Below, piece by piece: positions 14,781 to 23,006 of a DNA stretch of 45,665 bases. A program made the position numbers and the translations under genes. A model generated the notes under the pieces. It worked only from the letters and a program-made list of their open reading frames with translations. It did no database searches and was not told where the DNA came from. Within the stretch, counting starts at the first letter, position 1; the number at the start of each line of letters is the position of its first letter. Origin of the DNA: JBFXAN01 sp050184225 (lineage in GTDB: Bacteria; Chloroflexota; Dehalococcoidia; CAUJGQ01); assembly GCA_050184225.1 (NCBI GenBank), contig JBFXAN010000039.1:1-45665 (forward strand). The letters run 5' to 3'.

Positions 14781-16022
14781 TCAGGCGGCTTTCGGTTCCA
14801 GACCGAGCGTCACCTGGCCGATGAACTCGTAGGCAACGTTGACGCCGAGTGGATGCATGAAGGGACCGGCGCGCACGTCGCGGTAGAGGCGGGAGAGGGG
14901 ATGCTTCGCCATAAAGCCGGCGCCACCGGACATGGTCATCGCCCGGTCGACGATCCGGATCGCGGCCAGGTGGACAAAGGTTTTCGCGCTCTGCGTCTCG
15001 GAGAAGACGGCGCGCACTGCCTCGTCCGGACCGATCGACGCGGCATACTCAGCAAAATAGCGGTCCACGAGCATCGCCGCGCGGGCAAACACGGCGCGCA
15101 TCGCCGCCATGTCGATCGCGTTCTCGGCGGCCAGAATCTGGATTGTTGGCCGCTCGGCGATCGAGCGGGCATGACGCCCCTTGCGCTGCGCCGTCCCCTT
15201 GATCGCGAGCGCGTGGGCCGTCTCGGCAACACCGAGCGACGCCGAGGCGTGCAGCAGGCCGGAAGTCATATAGCGCTCGAGGGCCGGAGGATGCCACTCA
15301 CCGAGCGCAAACTCGCCTCGCAGGGCGCTCGCCGGCACGCACACAGCGTCGAACGTGATCGACCCGCTGCCACTGCCGCGCATGCCGAGCGCATCCCAGT
15401 CGTCGTTGACGCGGACGCCAGGGGCGGCAACCGGCACGGCGAACATGCCGTATCGATCCGCTCCATCCTCGCCCACCAGCGTTGCCGACACGTTCAGATG
15501 GGTAGCGGCCTGCGCGAACGTGCCGAAGATCTTCGTTCCGTCGATGATCCAGCTGTCGCTGGCGCGCCGGGCGGTCGTCGCCGGCTCGGTCAGCTCGCGC
15601 CCGGACTCGGTGATGCCGGCGGCGATCACCATCTCCCCCGCCCCGATCCGCTCCATCGCTTCGACAAATCGCGCGGCCCGGTCATGGTCACCGATCGCAA
15701 TCGCCCGGCGCCAGCCGCGCACCTGGCGCATCGCATTGCCGAGGTGCATGTTCACGCCGATCGTGGTGGAGGCGTCGCCGCGGGCCAGCCGGCTTGATGC
15801 CACGAGCAGGTCGTGGGCCGACTCGACACCCAAGCCGCCGCATTCGACGGGAATCGGGGCAGCAACGTAGCCGGTCCGCCGCAGCGCCGCAACGTTCTCG
15901 TGGGCGAAGCTGCCCTCGCGGTCGTGCAACGCGGCGCGCGTGCCGAAGTCTGCTGCCAGGCCTTCCGCCAGCGTCACCAGGCGCCGGCCGGGTTCGGTTA
16001 CCGCTTCAAGTTGAAAGTTCAT
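14781..16022 (-). CDS. Acyl-CoA dehydrogenase-family flavoprotein
   Basis: The 413-residue flavoenzyme has the acyl-CoA dehydrogenase fold. It has an N-terminal helical domain, a middle beta domain with ITESGRELTEP and DGTKIFGTFAQAATH, then LGMRGSGSGSITFD, and a C-terminal helical domain with MTMSGGAGFMAKHPLSRLYRDVRAG. The sequence departs from standard beta-oxidation enzymes (ITESG rather than TEPxxGSD). It may therefore be a DszC/HpaB-like flavin monooxygenase or a dehydrogenase for an unusual substrate. ATG 16022 is chosen because TAGGAGCGAG precedes it; the frame is open for 390 bases further upstream without coding character. The LacI-type gene is divergent from it. Confidence 0.82.
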   Translation of the reverse strand: MNFQLEAVTEPGRRLVTLAEGLAADFGTRAALHDREGSFAHENVAALRRTGYVAAPIPVECGGLGVESAHDLLVASSRLARGDASTTIGVNMHLGNAMRQVRGWRRAIAIGDHDRAARFVEAMERIGAGEMVIAAGITESGRELTEPATTARRASDSWIIDGTKIFGTFAQAATHLNVSATLVGEDGADRYGMFAVPVAAPGVRVNDDWDALGMRGSGSGSITFDAVCVPASALRGEFALGEWHPPALERYMTSGLLHASASLGVAETAHALAIKGTAQRKGRHARSIAERPTIQILAAENAIDMAAMRAVFARAAMLVDRYFAEYAASIGPDEAVRAVFSETQSAKTFVHLAAIRIVDRAMTMSGGAGFMAKHPLSRLYRDVRAGPFMHPLGVNVAYEFIGQVTLGLEPKAA

Positions 16023-16444
16023 CGTCGTCTCGCTCCTACTGAACGCTGCATAGCCTGCTACACGCGCCGCCCTGGGAGCGCGTGTAGCAGTTCGCGAATC
16101 TGTGCAGCAGTCGATATCACGCCATGCAACCTGACGATCGTCCTCGCGTTCGGCGCCGGCGAGGTGTCCCGCGCCAGCCCGACCCGGTGACTCAACAGTA
16201 GCCGTCCGCGGCGATGACACGGCTCCCAATCCGGGTCCGAAGTGCGTCCATCGCGCGTCCCCACCGTCCGTTCTGCCCGTTCGCGGATCATGCACCATGC
16301 ACGCGGATATCTGACCGCGTGCGTGTGTGGGGCGTTCGTACGACTCGATCACGACGATCGTGCCCCCATCCCTGACCGCGTGCGCGTGTGGGGCGTTCCT
16401 GATCGCCAACATCCGCGCGCAGTCGAACGGTCAACCTGCGTGAC
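16023..16444. promoter_or_regulatory. Divergent intergenic region with direct repeats
   Basis: This 422-base gap separates the divergent flavoprotein and LacI-type genes. It holds the 13-base inverted repeat at 16055-16090. It also holds two near-identical direct repeats at 16311-16335 and 16372-16396, both beginning CTGACCGCGTGCG and sharing GTGTGGGGCGTTC, offset by 61 bases. Direct repeats in front of a regulator gene may be binding sites. No convincing -35/-10 pair was found. Confidence 0.5.
16055..16090. repeat. Perfect 13-base inverted repeat upstream of the flavoprotein gene
   Basis: CTGCTACACGCGC (16055-16067) and its exact reverse complement (16078-16090) flank a 10-base loop. The repeat lies 33 bases before the flavoprotein start. 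It contains a 20-base core (16063-16082) that recurs exactly at 40971-40990. It could be an operator, a leader hairpin or part of a dispersed repeat. Confidence 0.75.
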
Positions 16445-17434
16445 GTGGCGAATCTCGCCGGTGTGGACATTAGCACGGCCTCACGCGCGCTGACGGGTGA
16501 GCGCAAGGTTGCCGCCGAGACGGTCAAACGGGTGATGGACGCGGTGGCGACCCTCGGCTACGCGCGCAACCAGGCAGCGCGCAATCTCCGTCTCTCCAAG
16601 ACGATGACGCTCGGCGTCATCATCAACCTGTTCGACACGCCGATCTACCTGGGCACGCTCGAAGGAATGGGCAGCACCTCTCACGAGTGCGGGTATGAGC
16701 TGATGATCACCTCGGCGCGGGGCGTTCGGAGCCTTTCCCCGCTGCTCGTGCAACGTCTCTTCGAGCGACGGGTCGATGGCCTGATCCTGTGGACGCTGCC
16801 CAACCTGGGCGCGAGCCTGGAACCGCTGATCAGCCGCGACATTCCCGTGCTGGCGATCGGCGTGCGCGAGAAGGGATCGCCGCGGATTCCGTATCTGAAC
16901 GCGACCGAGGAGCGGCCGATCGGCGACGCGATGCAGCAGCTGGCTTTACTCGGTCATCGCACGATTGTCTATCTTCAGGTGCCGTTGCAGCTCAGCCGGC
17001 AACGGCTGCCTGCACTCGAACGGGCAACCGATCGGGCCGGCCTCCACCAGATCCAGCAGTCGCTCGCGTGCAACGCACCCATGTCGGAGTTATGTGACCT
17101 GCTGCGGCGCCGGCTCGCGCCGCCGGTCAATGCCACCGCGATCCTGACCGATCACCACCTCGCTCAGGTGACGGCGGCGCTGCACCTGCTCGACATCCCG
17201 GCGCCGGACGATGTCTCGCTGATCGGCTTTGCCCGCTCCCGGTGGGCACAGGAGACGTGGCTTCCCACCGCGACCATCCAGACCGACGCGGTCGAGCTCG
17301 GGCAGATCGTCGCGCAGATGATGGCCGATTGGCTCGGCGGCACGCGCCCACCAGACATGACCAAGGTACATGTGGCGGAGTGGGTACCGCCCGGATCGGT
17401 TGGCCCCGCACGGACACACCGACTTTTCGAATGA
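16445..17434 (+). CDS. LacI-family transcriptional regulator
   Basis: The 329-residue DNA-binding repressor has an N-terminal helix-turn-helix (ANLAGVDISTASRALTGERKVAAETVKRV), a hinge (NQAARNLRLSKTMTLGVI) and a periplasmic-binding-protein-like effector domain (FERRVDGLIL, ALLGHRTIVYL, VSLIGF). GTG 16445 is the first standard start codon. However, the in-frame codons just before it encode VNLRD, which completes the usual first helix (LRDVANLAGV). Translation may therefore start at a rare codon such as CTG 16436, or an upstream start has been lost. An in-frame stop lies at 16400. It is divergent to the flavoprotein gene and convergent with DUF1501, and probably controls one of its neighbours. 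Confidence 0.85.
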   Translation: MANLAGVDISTASRALTGERKVAAETVKRVMDAVATLGYARNQAARNLRLSKTMTLGVIINLFDTPIYLGTLEGMGSTSHECGYELMITSARGVRSLSPLLVQRLFERRVDGLILWTLPNLGASLEPLISRDIPVLAIGVREKGSPRIPYLNATEERPIGDAMQQLALLGHRTIVYLQVPLQLSRQRLPALERATDRAGLHQIQQSLACNAPMSELCDLLRRRLAPPVNATAILTDHHLAQVTAALHLLDIPAPDDVSLIGFARSRWAQETWLPTATIQTDAVELGQIVAQMMADWLGGTRPPDMTKVHVAEWVPPGSVGPARTHRLFE

Positions 17435-17441
17435 CGATACA

Positions 17442-17468
17442 CCGGCCGCCTAATTCACAAACGGCCGG
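17442..17468. terminator. Possible bidirectional terminator between convergent genes
   Basis: CCGGCCG (17442-17448) and CGGCCGG (17462-17468) can form a 7-pair hairpin with a 13-base loop between the converging LacI-type and DUF1501 genes. The right arm lies within the last codons of the DUF1501 gene. There is no T-run, so termination is uncertain. Confidence 0.35.
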
Positions 17469-18586
17469 ATCTGCTCGAAGGTGCCACCGACGATCGACCG
17501 GCTGTCGAGGCCGAGCCATTGATCGACGACGGTGCCGTAGACGCCGCGGAAGTCGATGTGATGGCAGAGGTCTTCGCCGTTCAGCCACTGCGACGGCGCG
17601 AGCGACGGGTATTCGGCGTAGAGCCCGCCTTTGACGCGCTCGCCGATGATATAGGCACCGCCGCCGGAGCCGTGGTCCGTACCGGAGCCGTTGTCCCGGA
17701 TCCGGCGTCCGAACTCGGTAAAGACGAGCATGACGACTTCCTCCGAGGCGTCGTGCTCGCGCAGGTCCTGGGAGAAATCGGCGATCGCCTGTGATAGCTC
17801 GGCCAGGAGGCGGGGATGGACGGGCAACTGCGTGGCATGGGTGTCGTAGCCGCCTTGCTGCACGTAGAAGACGCGCGTACCCAACTCGGCGAGATGCACC
17901 CGGGCCACGTCGCGCAGGCTCCGGGCGACCGGGTTGTCCTGATACTGCACGGTGGATTGGTAGATCGCCGGAGCACGCTTGAGCAGATCGGCGCCGGTGA
18001 GCACGTCGAGCCCGGTCCGGCCGATATAGTCCATCACCATGCCGGTACCGTAACCCGGCGCGTACATCCACTTGAAGATCTCCAGCGCCTCCTGACGCTG
18101 CTCCAGCGCGGCGATGCCGGACATCAGACCGTAGGAATCGAGGTCGCCGACCGACGTGACCGGCACGCCCGGCGATGCCAACGCCCGCGGCAGCCCGCGG
18201 CCGAAGCTGATCCCGGTTAAAACGTTGTCGTGGTGGGGGTCGAGGTCGCGGATCACCTTGCCCAGCCAGCCCTCGGTGGCGATCGTGTCCGGCTCGCAGG
18301 TGTGCCAGATGTCCATCCCCCGGAAGTGCGAGCGGTTCTGGTTGGGGTAGCCGATGCCCTGGACGACGGCGACCTTGCCCTCGGTGTAGAGGTCGACGAA
18401 CGGCTTCATGTTCGGATGGAAGCCGAGCGTATTGGTGAGGGGGATCACTTCGTTTGCGTCGAGGGCAAGCAGCGGCCGCGCGTCGTGATAGACGCCGTCA
18501 TTGGCCGGTACGATCGTGTTGAGAAAGTCGTTGCCGCCGGTGAGCTGGACCACGACCAGGACGGGCGGTTTTGTGCTGGCGACCAT
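17450..18586 (-). CDS. DUF1501 domain protein
   Basis: The 378-residue product matches the DUF1501 family, which has an alkaline-phosphatase/sulfatase-like fold and unknown function. Family landmarks are VVQLTGGNDFLNTIVP at the start, FHPNMKPFVDLY, VVQGIGYPNQNRSHFRGMDIW, VFYVQQGGYDTHATQ, FTEFGRRIRDNGSGTDHGSGG and RGVYGTVVDQWLG. ATG 18586 is chosen because GAGGAGG lies upstream; an in-frame ATG 18 bases earlier has no such site. Most family members carry a Tat or Sec signal, and none is visible here. It follows DUF1800 in the same operon, a pairing seen in many bacteria. Confidence 0.9.
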   Translation of the reverse strand: MVASTKPPVLVVVQLTGGNDFLNTIVPANDGVYHDARPLLALDANEVIPLTNTLGFHPNMKPFVDLYTEGKVAVVQGIGYPNQNRSHFRGMDIWHTCEPDTIATEGWLGKVIRDLDPHHDNVLTGISFGRGLPRALASPGVPVTSVGDLDSYGLMSGIAALEQRQEALEIFKWMYAPGYGTGMVMDYIGRTGLDVLTGADLLKRAPAIYQSTVQYQDNPVARSLRDVARVHLAELGTRVFYVQQGGYDTHATQLPVHPRLLAELSQAIADFSQDLREHDASEEVVMLVFTEFGRRIRDNGSGTDHGSGGGAYIIGERVKGGLYAEYPSLAPSQWLNGEDLCHHIDFRGVYGTVVDQWLGLDSRSIVGGTFEQIRPFVN

Positions 18587-18656
18587 CGAGCGCCTCCTCA
18601 CCAATCTCGCCTCCGGCTGCTTCCTTCACGTGGAAGAGTCGCCGGGAAGGGACACG

Positions 18657-20060
18657 CTACGCGAGCTGATAGTGACGGCTGGACACGATCAGTTGCAGCA
18701 TCCGCGCCACCCGTGCGGCACTCGCTTCGCGCTCGGCCTCGCTCGCGAAGGAGAGCGGTCCGCCTGACTCGGCGAACCGGCAGAGTGCGCCGCGCGTCTC
18801 CGGGTCAACCTCTACCGGGCCGGCGAGGTCCAGGCAGCCATCGACCAACTGCTCCGGCGAGATCGTCGGGCCGAGCGCGCTCAGGCGGTCGACGATCGCC
18901 TGGATGCCCGGCTTTGCGACGTCGCCGACTTCGTTCACGGCGAAGTTGACGCGCTCGTTGAGCGTGCCGCCGTCGATCCACTCCCGGCCGGTGTGCCAGC
19001 CCTCGACCGTGGGCGGGTTCATCAGCCGCTGGCCCATCGCGCCCATCGTCGCCGGCAGCGCCACCAGCCCCGGCTCGGGGAAGCGATGCGTACCCGTCAG
19101 CTTGATCGTGCCGACCATCAGCTCCGCCGGGCTTTTCACCTTGCGGAACTGCGCCGCTTTGAACCAGTCCGCGGTGAAGAGAACGCGCAGCATCTCGCGG
19201 ATGTCGCCACCCGAGCGATCGTACGCCTGCACGAGCGCGTCGATCGCCGCCTGATTCTGGGGCGGCACGACGCTCCAGGCGGGCACCTGTGGCTCATCCG
19301 CGACGAAGAAGTTGTACATGTGGCGGGCGATGAAGCGGGGGGTCGCGGGCTGCCGGACGATGATGTCGACGATGTCCTCGCCGTTCAGGCGGCCCGCGTG
19401 TCCGAGGAAGGTCTTTTCGCTGTCGTCGTGGTCTTCGGGGCGGTAGACGAAGCGCGTGGGGTAGGGGCCATACGGATAGAGGGGGATCGGCTGTTCGACG
19501 GTCCAGCCGGTGAAGGCGCGCGCCGCCTGCTTGATGTCGTCCTCGCTGTAGTGACCGACGCCCATCGAGAACAGCTCCATCAGCTCGCGGCCGTAGTTCT
19601 CGTTGGGCGCATCACGGTGGTTCTCTTCGTTGTCGAGCCAGTAGATCATCGCCGGGTCGCGCGACAATTCGAGCAGGATCGTGCGCAGGTCGGAGAGGCC
19701 GACCCGCCGGAACATGGCGATCTGGCCGATCATCGACGGCGTGTGCTCGCCTTTATCCCAGCCGGTGGCGAAGACGTGGTGCCAGAAGAGCGCGATCTTC
19801 TCCTCGAGCGGCCGGCAGGAGTTGATCATGCGGTAGATCCAGTGGGCCGTCCACGCGTTGAGGTGCTCGTCATGCGCGAGGCTGAGGTGATAGCGGCGCA
19901 GGACATCTTCGTCGATGTCAGACACCTGCTCCGGATGCAAGAGCTCCTCGACAACCGCGTCGTAGCCGAGGGCGGCATACACCTCCAGCTCGTCGCGCGT
20001 CGCCCCGAACCCGGCACGACGCAGCAGGTGGGCGATCAGCCCGCGCTCGTTGTCTGCCAT
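18657..20060 (-). CDS. DUF1800 domain protein
   Basis: The 467-residue product matches the DUF1800 family of unknown function, which commonly accompanies DUF1501. Landmarks are HLLRRAGFGATRDELE near the N-terminus, EKIALFWHHVFATGWDK, LSRDPAMIYWLDN, NENYGRELMELFSMGVGHYSEDD, ARAFTGWTV and the FLGHAGRLNGEDIVDII segment. The C-terminal part has PPTVEGWHTGREWID. No signal peptide is visible, which is unusual if the pair acts outside the membrane. The start (20060) has GGAGGGAGC upstream. It begins 55 bases after the selenoprotein gene and precedes DUF1501 by 70 bases, all on the minus strand. Confidence 0.9.
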   Translation of the reverse strand: MADNERGLIAHLLRRAGFGATRDELEVYAALGYDAVVEELLHPEQVSDIDEDVLRRYHLSLAHDEHLNAWTAHWIYRMINSCRPLEEKIALFWHHVFATGWDKGEHTPSMIGQIAMFRRVGLSDLRTILLELSRDPAMIYWLDNEENHRDAPNENYGRELMELFSMGVGHYSEDDIKQAARAFTGWTVEQPIPLYPYGPYPTRFVYRPEDHDDSEKTFLGHAGRLNGEDIVDIIVRQPATPRFIARHMYNFFVADEPQVPAWSVVPPQNQAAIDALVQAYDRSGGDIREMLRVLFTADWFKAAQFRKVKSPAELMVGTIKLTGTHRFPEPGLVALPATMGAMGQRLMNPPTVEGWHTGREWIDGGTLNERVNFAVNEVGDVAKPGIQAIVDRLSALGPTISPEQLVDGCLDLAGPVEVDPETRGALCRFAESGGPLSFASEAEREASAARVARMLQLIVSSRHYQLA

Positions 20061-20115
20061 GTTGCTCCCTCCGCAACGCTCCGGCGGACGCCATGCGGCT
20101 TGACGGCGACGGCCC

Positions 20116-20637
20116 CTAATCGACGAGGGCGGCGATTATCTGGTCAACGATCGCATCAGCTTTCTCCCGCAGTTCGTCGTCGGTGGCGTCCTGAATCGGG
20201 TGGGGGACGAAGATCCGCCGGACGTCCGGCAGGCCCAATGCCTCCGCCTGCCTCTCGGCCGCATCGACGAAGACGCTGGAAGCGATGAAGACCGCCGGCT
20301 TTCCCTGTAGCTCGAACCAGGTCGTGTCGTGCACACTGCACGTCGTACACGACCCTCAATCGGCGAGGGCTTCGACGACGAAGTCACTCTCCTCCGCGAT
20401 CGTTCGGCGCAGGTCATCCGGCGCCGGCTTGGTGAACGTCGGCTTGCTGTATCGCTTGAACGTGACATCGGGCAACCGCAGCGTGAGCTGCTCTTGAAGC
20501 CGGTCGATCAGGACGTTACCGCGCGGCTTGGAGATGTCGAGCAGCGCCACCGTGCCGGTGATGGCTTCCGGACGCTGTGCGAGCGAGCGCCTGATCGGAA
20601 CGCGCTCATCTGTCGGGTCAAGGATCGTGGTACTCAC
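20116..20637 (-). CDS. UGSC-family selenoprotein (in-frame TGA read as selenocysteine)
   Basis: Two short frames that look separate are one 173-residue gene if TGA at 20356-20358 is read as selenocysteine (residue 94). Around it the protein reads EALAD-U-GSCTTCSVHD, the motif that names the UGSC (seleno)protein family. Both halves are in the same frame and both look conserved (RGNVLIDRLQEQL before; GKPAVFIASSVFVDAAE and GLPDVRRIFVPHP after). A SECIS-like hairpin follows the TGA directly. The start is GTG 20637 with AAGGGAGG ahead of it. Family members are presumed redox proteins, with a reactive Sec close to Cys97 and Cys100. It lies between a thioredoxin-fold gene and DUF1800 in one operon. 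No selA, selB or tRNA-Sec gene is in the window. Confidence 0.88.
20320..20354 (-). promoter_or_regulatory. SECIS-like hairpin directly after the selenocysteine TGA
   Basis: Starting one base after the TGA, an 8-pair outer stem (GGTCGTGT with ACACGACC) and a 6-pair inner stem (CGTGCA with TGCACG) are separated by a 4-base bulge (ACGA) on the 5' side. They are capped by a GTG loop. The loop begins 19 bases after TGA, close to the spacing in the E. coli fdhF element, and the TGCA-loop-TGCA tip is similar. This is the expected layout for a bacterial SelB-binding element. Confidence 0.8.
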
Positions 20638-20712
20638 TGTGCCTCCCTTCAATTGACGGCGTCATATCTACCCGGAACGCCCGATCGAGCCTGCGAGTGC
20701 AGGCGCTGGGCG

Positions 20713-22284
20713 TCACTCGTCGATCTTCCGTGTCGTCGGCATCGATCCAATTGGGCCACTCGCCCAACCCTGGAGATAGGCGCCGAACTTTCCGCCCGGT
20801 CCACCGGCGACGACGATGTGGATGTTCTGCGGGGAGCGGAACTTCGGCAGCAGCGTGTCCAAGCCCAGCCGCTCCCCCGCCTCAGGTGGCAGACCCTCCG
20901 CACACGACTCGTCGCGCATCAGCTCACGCACGGAGCGCATGCTCGCGCGCTGGATCTGCTCGCGGATCTGGTCCTTCGCCCAGCCGTCTTTGGCGAATGT
21001 GTCCACGTGCTCCGGCGGGACGACGACGAAGACATCGCCGGCGCCGTACTGCTTCGGATGGCTGACGGCGGCGAGGGCGAGGCCGTAGCTGGTGGCGAGG
21101 GACTTCGCGTCGCGGGAGAGCTGGTCGACGATTCCCGTCGGCGCGCCGCCCGCGAACAGGGTCACGGTGCTGTCTTCCGGGCGGAATCCCCGCTCGACGT
21201 GCAGCGGCTCCCAGTTGCTGCGCTCCTCGAACTCGGCGAAGCAGAACGTGTACTTGCCCGGCTGGCCGAGGACGGCGCGGTCGACCTCGCCGGGCCGGCC
21301 ACCGCCGACGTTGCGGACGACGAGTTGCACGGCCCGGCCGATCGACGCGTTGGCGCGGTTGCCCTGGCCGAGCGCGTTGATCTGGTAGTTCATACCGATG
21401 CGATTGCGGATCGGTCCGTTGACGATGATCACGGGCGTGGGGAAGTGCGTCGTGGCCAGAACACCGTGGATGTTGAACTCCGACGTGCAGATCGCTTCGA
21501 CCGCCGCGATCACGACCGGCAGGTACTCCGGTTTGCAGCCCGCCATCACGGCGTTGATCGCGATCTTCTCGACGGTCGCCGGGGCCATGTTCGGCGCGAC
21601 CGTGCCCACCACCTGCTGCGGGTCGCGGGAGGTGCCCGCCAGCATCCGCAACACGCGCTCGGGGGTGGGCGGGACGACCGGCAGCCCGTCGGTCAGCCCT
21701 TGCTCGAACAGAAATTCGATTGGGTCGACCGAGTCCGGGATCTCGAGGCGGCGGGCACGGAGCGGAGAGCCGGATGCTTCGGCCGCGAGCCGCCAGGCGA
21801 TCTCCGGCTCAACCGACTTGGAGCCACAGCCGGGGCGGGAATCGGGGTATGCGTCCCAGTCCACAGCGGGCGCGGCAAGTCCGGTGCGCCAGGCCAGGTC
21901 CGCGATTAACGCCTGCCAGTCCTGCCGGCCGAAGCCGACGAACCGGTTCAGTTCGGCGCCCGATCCGTCGGCAAGGATGATGGCCGGCACCGTGTCCAAT
22001 TGGTATGCGTAGGAGACGCGGAGGGCGGAGTCGTCGAGCATCGGCAGTGTGAGGTTGTACCGTTCCTCCAGCAGCGCATTCCCCTCCGCGTCCTGACCGA
22101 CGGCCCAGACATCGACGGCGCCACCGAGCGCACGGCTTGCCGCTTCGATCAGCGGCATCGACAGCCCGGAGGTGGGGCAATCCTCCTTAACGAAGCAAAG
22201 CAGCGCCGGCCGCCCGGTGGGGAACGTCCGCTGCTGTCCGCCTGAATCGAGGAGCGAGAACGATGGCAAGCTCGTGGTAACCAT
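20713..22284 (-). CDS. Thioredoxin-fold / large conserved domain fusion protein
   Basis: The 523-residue product has an N-terminal thioredoxin-like domain (about 1-135). Its active-site region is FVKEDCPTSGL, with a single Cys rather than CxxC, and a cis-Pro loop DTVPAIILAD. A linker (DSRPGCGSKS) joins a large C-terminal domain (about 170-523) containing GLTDGLPVVPPTPERV, KIAINAVMAGCKPEYLPVV, VNGPIRNRIGMN and VVPPEHVDTFAKDGW. I recognise this second domain only as a conserved unknown family. It is the first gene of the selenoprotein operon, 75 bases before the UGSC gene. The pairing suggests a thiol/selenol redox partnership, which is inference. The ATG lies close behind AGGGGC, so the start is somewhat uncertain. 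Confidence 0.72.
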   Translation of the reverse strand: MVTTSLPSFSLLDSGGQQRTFPTGRPALLCFVKEDCPTSGLSMPLIEAASRALGGAVDVWAVGQDAEGNALLEERYNLTLPMLDDSALRVSYAYQLDTVPAIILADGSGAELNRFVGFGRQDWQALIADLAWRTGLAAPAVDWDAYPDSRPGCGSKSVEPEIAWRLAAEASGSPLRARRLEIPDSVDPIEFLFEQGLTDGLPVVPPTPERVLRMLAGTSRDPQQVVGTVAPNMAPATVEKIAINAVMAGCKPEYLPVVIAAVEAICTSEFNIHGVLATTHFPTPVIIVNGPIRNRIGMNYQINALGQGNRANASIGRAVQLVVRNVGGGRPGEVDRAVLGQPGKYTFCFAEFEERSNWEPLHVERGFRPEDSTVTLFAGGAPTGIVDQLSRDAKSLATSYGLALAAVSHPKQYGAGDVFVVVPPEHVDTFAKDGWAKDQIREQIQRASMRSVRELMRDESCAEGLPPEAGERLGLDTLLPKFRSPQNIHIVVAGGPGGKFGAYLQGWASGPIGSMPTTRKIDE

Positions 22285-22346
22285 GCCCCTGAGTCTAGCC
22301 CCCGGCGTCTGAGTGTCAAGCGGTCGCGCGGTCGTTTGACTGCTGA

Positions 22347-22592
22347 GAGCACTTTACAAAGCTTCCTCTGGATGGCATCCCAGAAAAAGAGGATGCAGCC
22401 GAGAGTCTGCGCTACCGCTCCCTCTGGATCCGCGACAAACGGTTCCTCTTCGATCGGTTCCCCGAACTGGAGCAGTTCATGACCACCTGAGAAGACGACT
22501 ATCACCGTGACCGCTGGCAGACATTGCTCACGGGCCTTGGCTACCGCAAGACGGCACCGGCGACCTTTGTGAAGCGGCACCGGTCGCGGTGA
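22347..22592 (+). pseudogene. Decayed gene fragment with an internal stop
   Basis: A plus-strand frame reads protein-like sequence (LRYRSLWIRDKRFLFDRFPE, then after TGA at 22488-22490 YHRDRWQTLLTGLGYRK and FVKRH) and ends with TGA at 22590-22592. There is no start codon or ribosome binding site at the left side. It looks like the C-terminal part of a lost gene of unknown family. The internal TGA is unlikely to be selenocysteine, since no recognised Sec motif is present. It lies between the selenoprotein operon and the toxin-antitoxin pair. Confidence 0.3.
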
Positions 22593-22657
22593 ATGCTGCA
22601 CTCCCCATTCAACCTGCTCACGCGGCGGCGATGCGGTGATGCGCTGCTCTGTCCACC

Positions 22658-22686
22658 TTGACAAATAATCCGAAATCTGAGAAAAT
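22658..22686 (+). promoter_or_regulatory. Sigma70-like promoter of the toxin-antitoxin operon
   Basis: A consensus -35 box TTGACA (22658-22663) is followed after exactly 17 bases by GAAAAT (22681-22686), four of six matches to the -10 consensus. The surrounding DNA is locally AT-rich. The antitoxin ATG lies 35 bases downstream. Confidence 0.6.
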
Positions 22687-22720
22687 TGCGCTATCTATGC
22701 AAACTCGGCTACGTGGTGTT

Positions 22721-23005
22721 ATGGAACGCACGATTGGGGCGTTTGACGTCCGTCGACAATTCGGCAAGGTCTTGAACGAAGTCGTCGCGAAGGGCGATAC
22801 CTATGTGGTGGCCCGGCATGGCGAGCCCATCGCCGCAGTGGTGCCGATCGCCGTCTACGAGCAGTGGAAGCGCTCGCGGGAGGCCTTCTTCGACCGGCTG
22901 GAGGCGACCGCCCAGCAGGCCAATGTCCCCGAGGATGAGGCACTCACCCTTGCCACCGAGGCGGTGACCGCAGTCCGTGCCGGACGACATTCCTCTTCCA
23001 CCTAA
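22721..23005 (+). CDS. Phd/YefM-family antitoxin
   Basis: The 94-residue antitoxin has the N-terminal DNA-binding fold of the Phd/YefM family (TIGAFDVRRQFGKVLNEVVAKGDTYVVARHGEPIAAVVPIAVYEQW) and a C-terminal tail that would bind and neutralise the toxin encoded next. It probably also represses its own promoter at 22658-22686. ATG 22721 matches the usual family start. In-frame alternatives are ATG 22697 and TTG 22658, but the latter overlaps the -35 box. The PIN toxin starts one base after its stop codon. Confidence 0.88.
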   Translation: MERTIGAFDVRRQFGKVLNEVVAKGDTYVVARHGEPIAAVVPIAVYEQWKRSREAFFDRLEATAQQANVPEDEALTLATEAVTAVRAGRHSSST

Positions 23006-23006
23006 C

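Noticed and set aside
20116..20334. Separate 72-residue gene starting at GTG 20334
   Set aside because: It is the in-frame continuation of the selenoprotein after the TGA; no ribosome binding site precedes it and the hairpin would cover the start.
20329..21909. Long plus-strand frame of 526 residues
   Set aside because: It is antisense to the thioredoxin-fold fusion and selenoprotein genes and its sequence is Arg/Ala/Gly-rich shadow coding.
22488..22490. Second possible selenocysteine TGA
   Set aside because: The surrounding sequence has no known Sec motif, no start codon upstream and no clear SECIS-like hairpin; decay is simpler.
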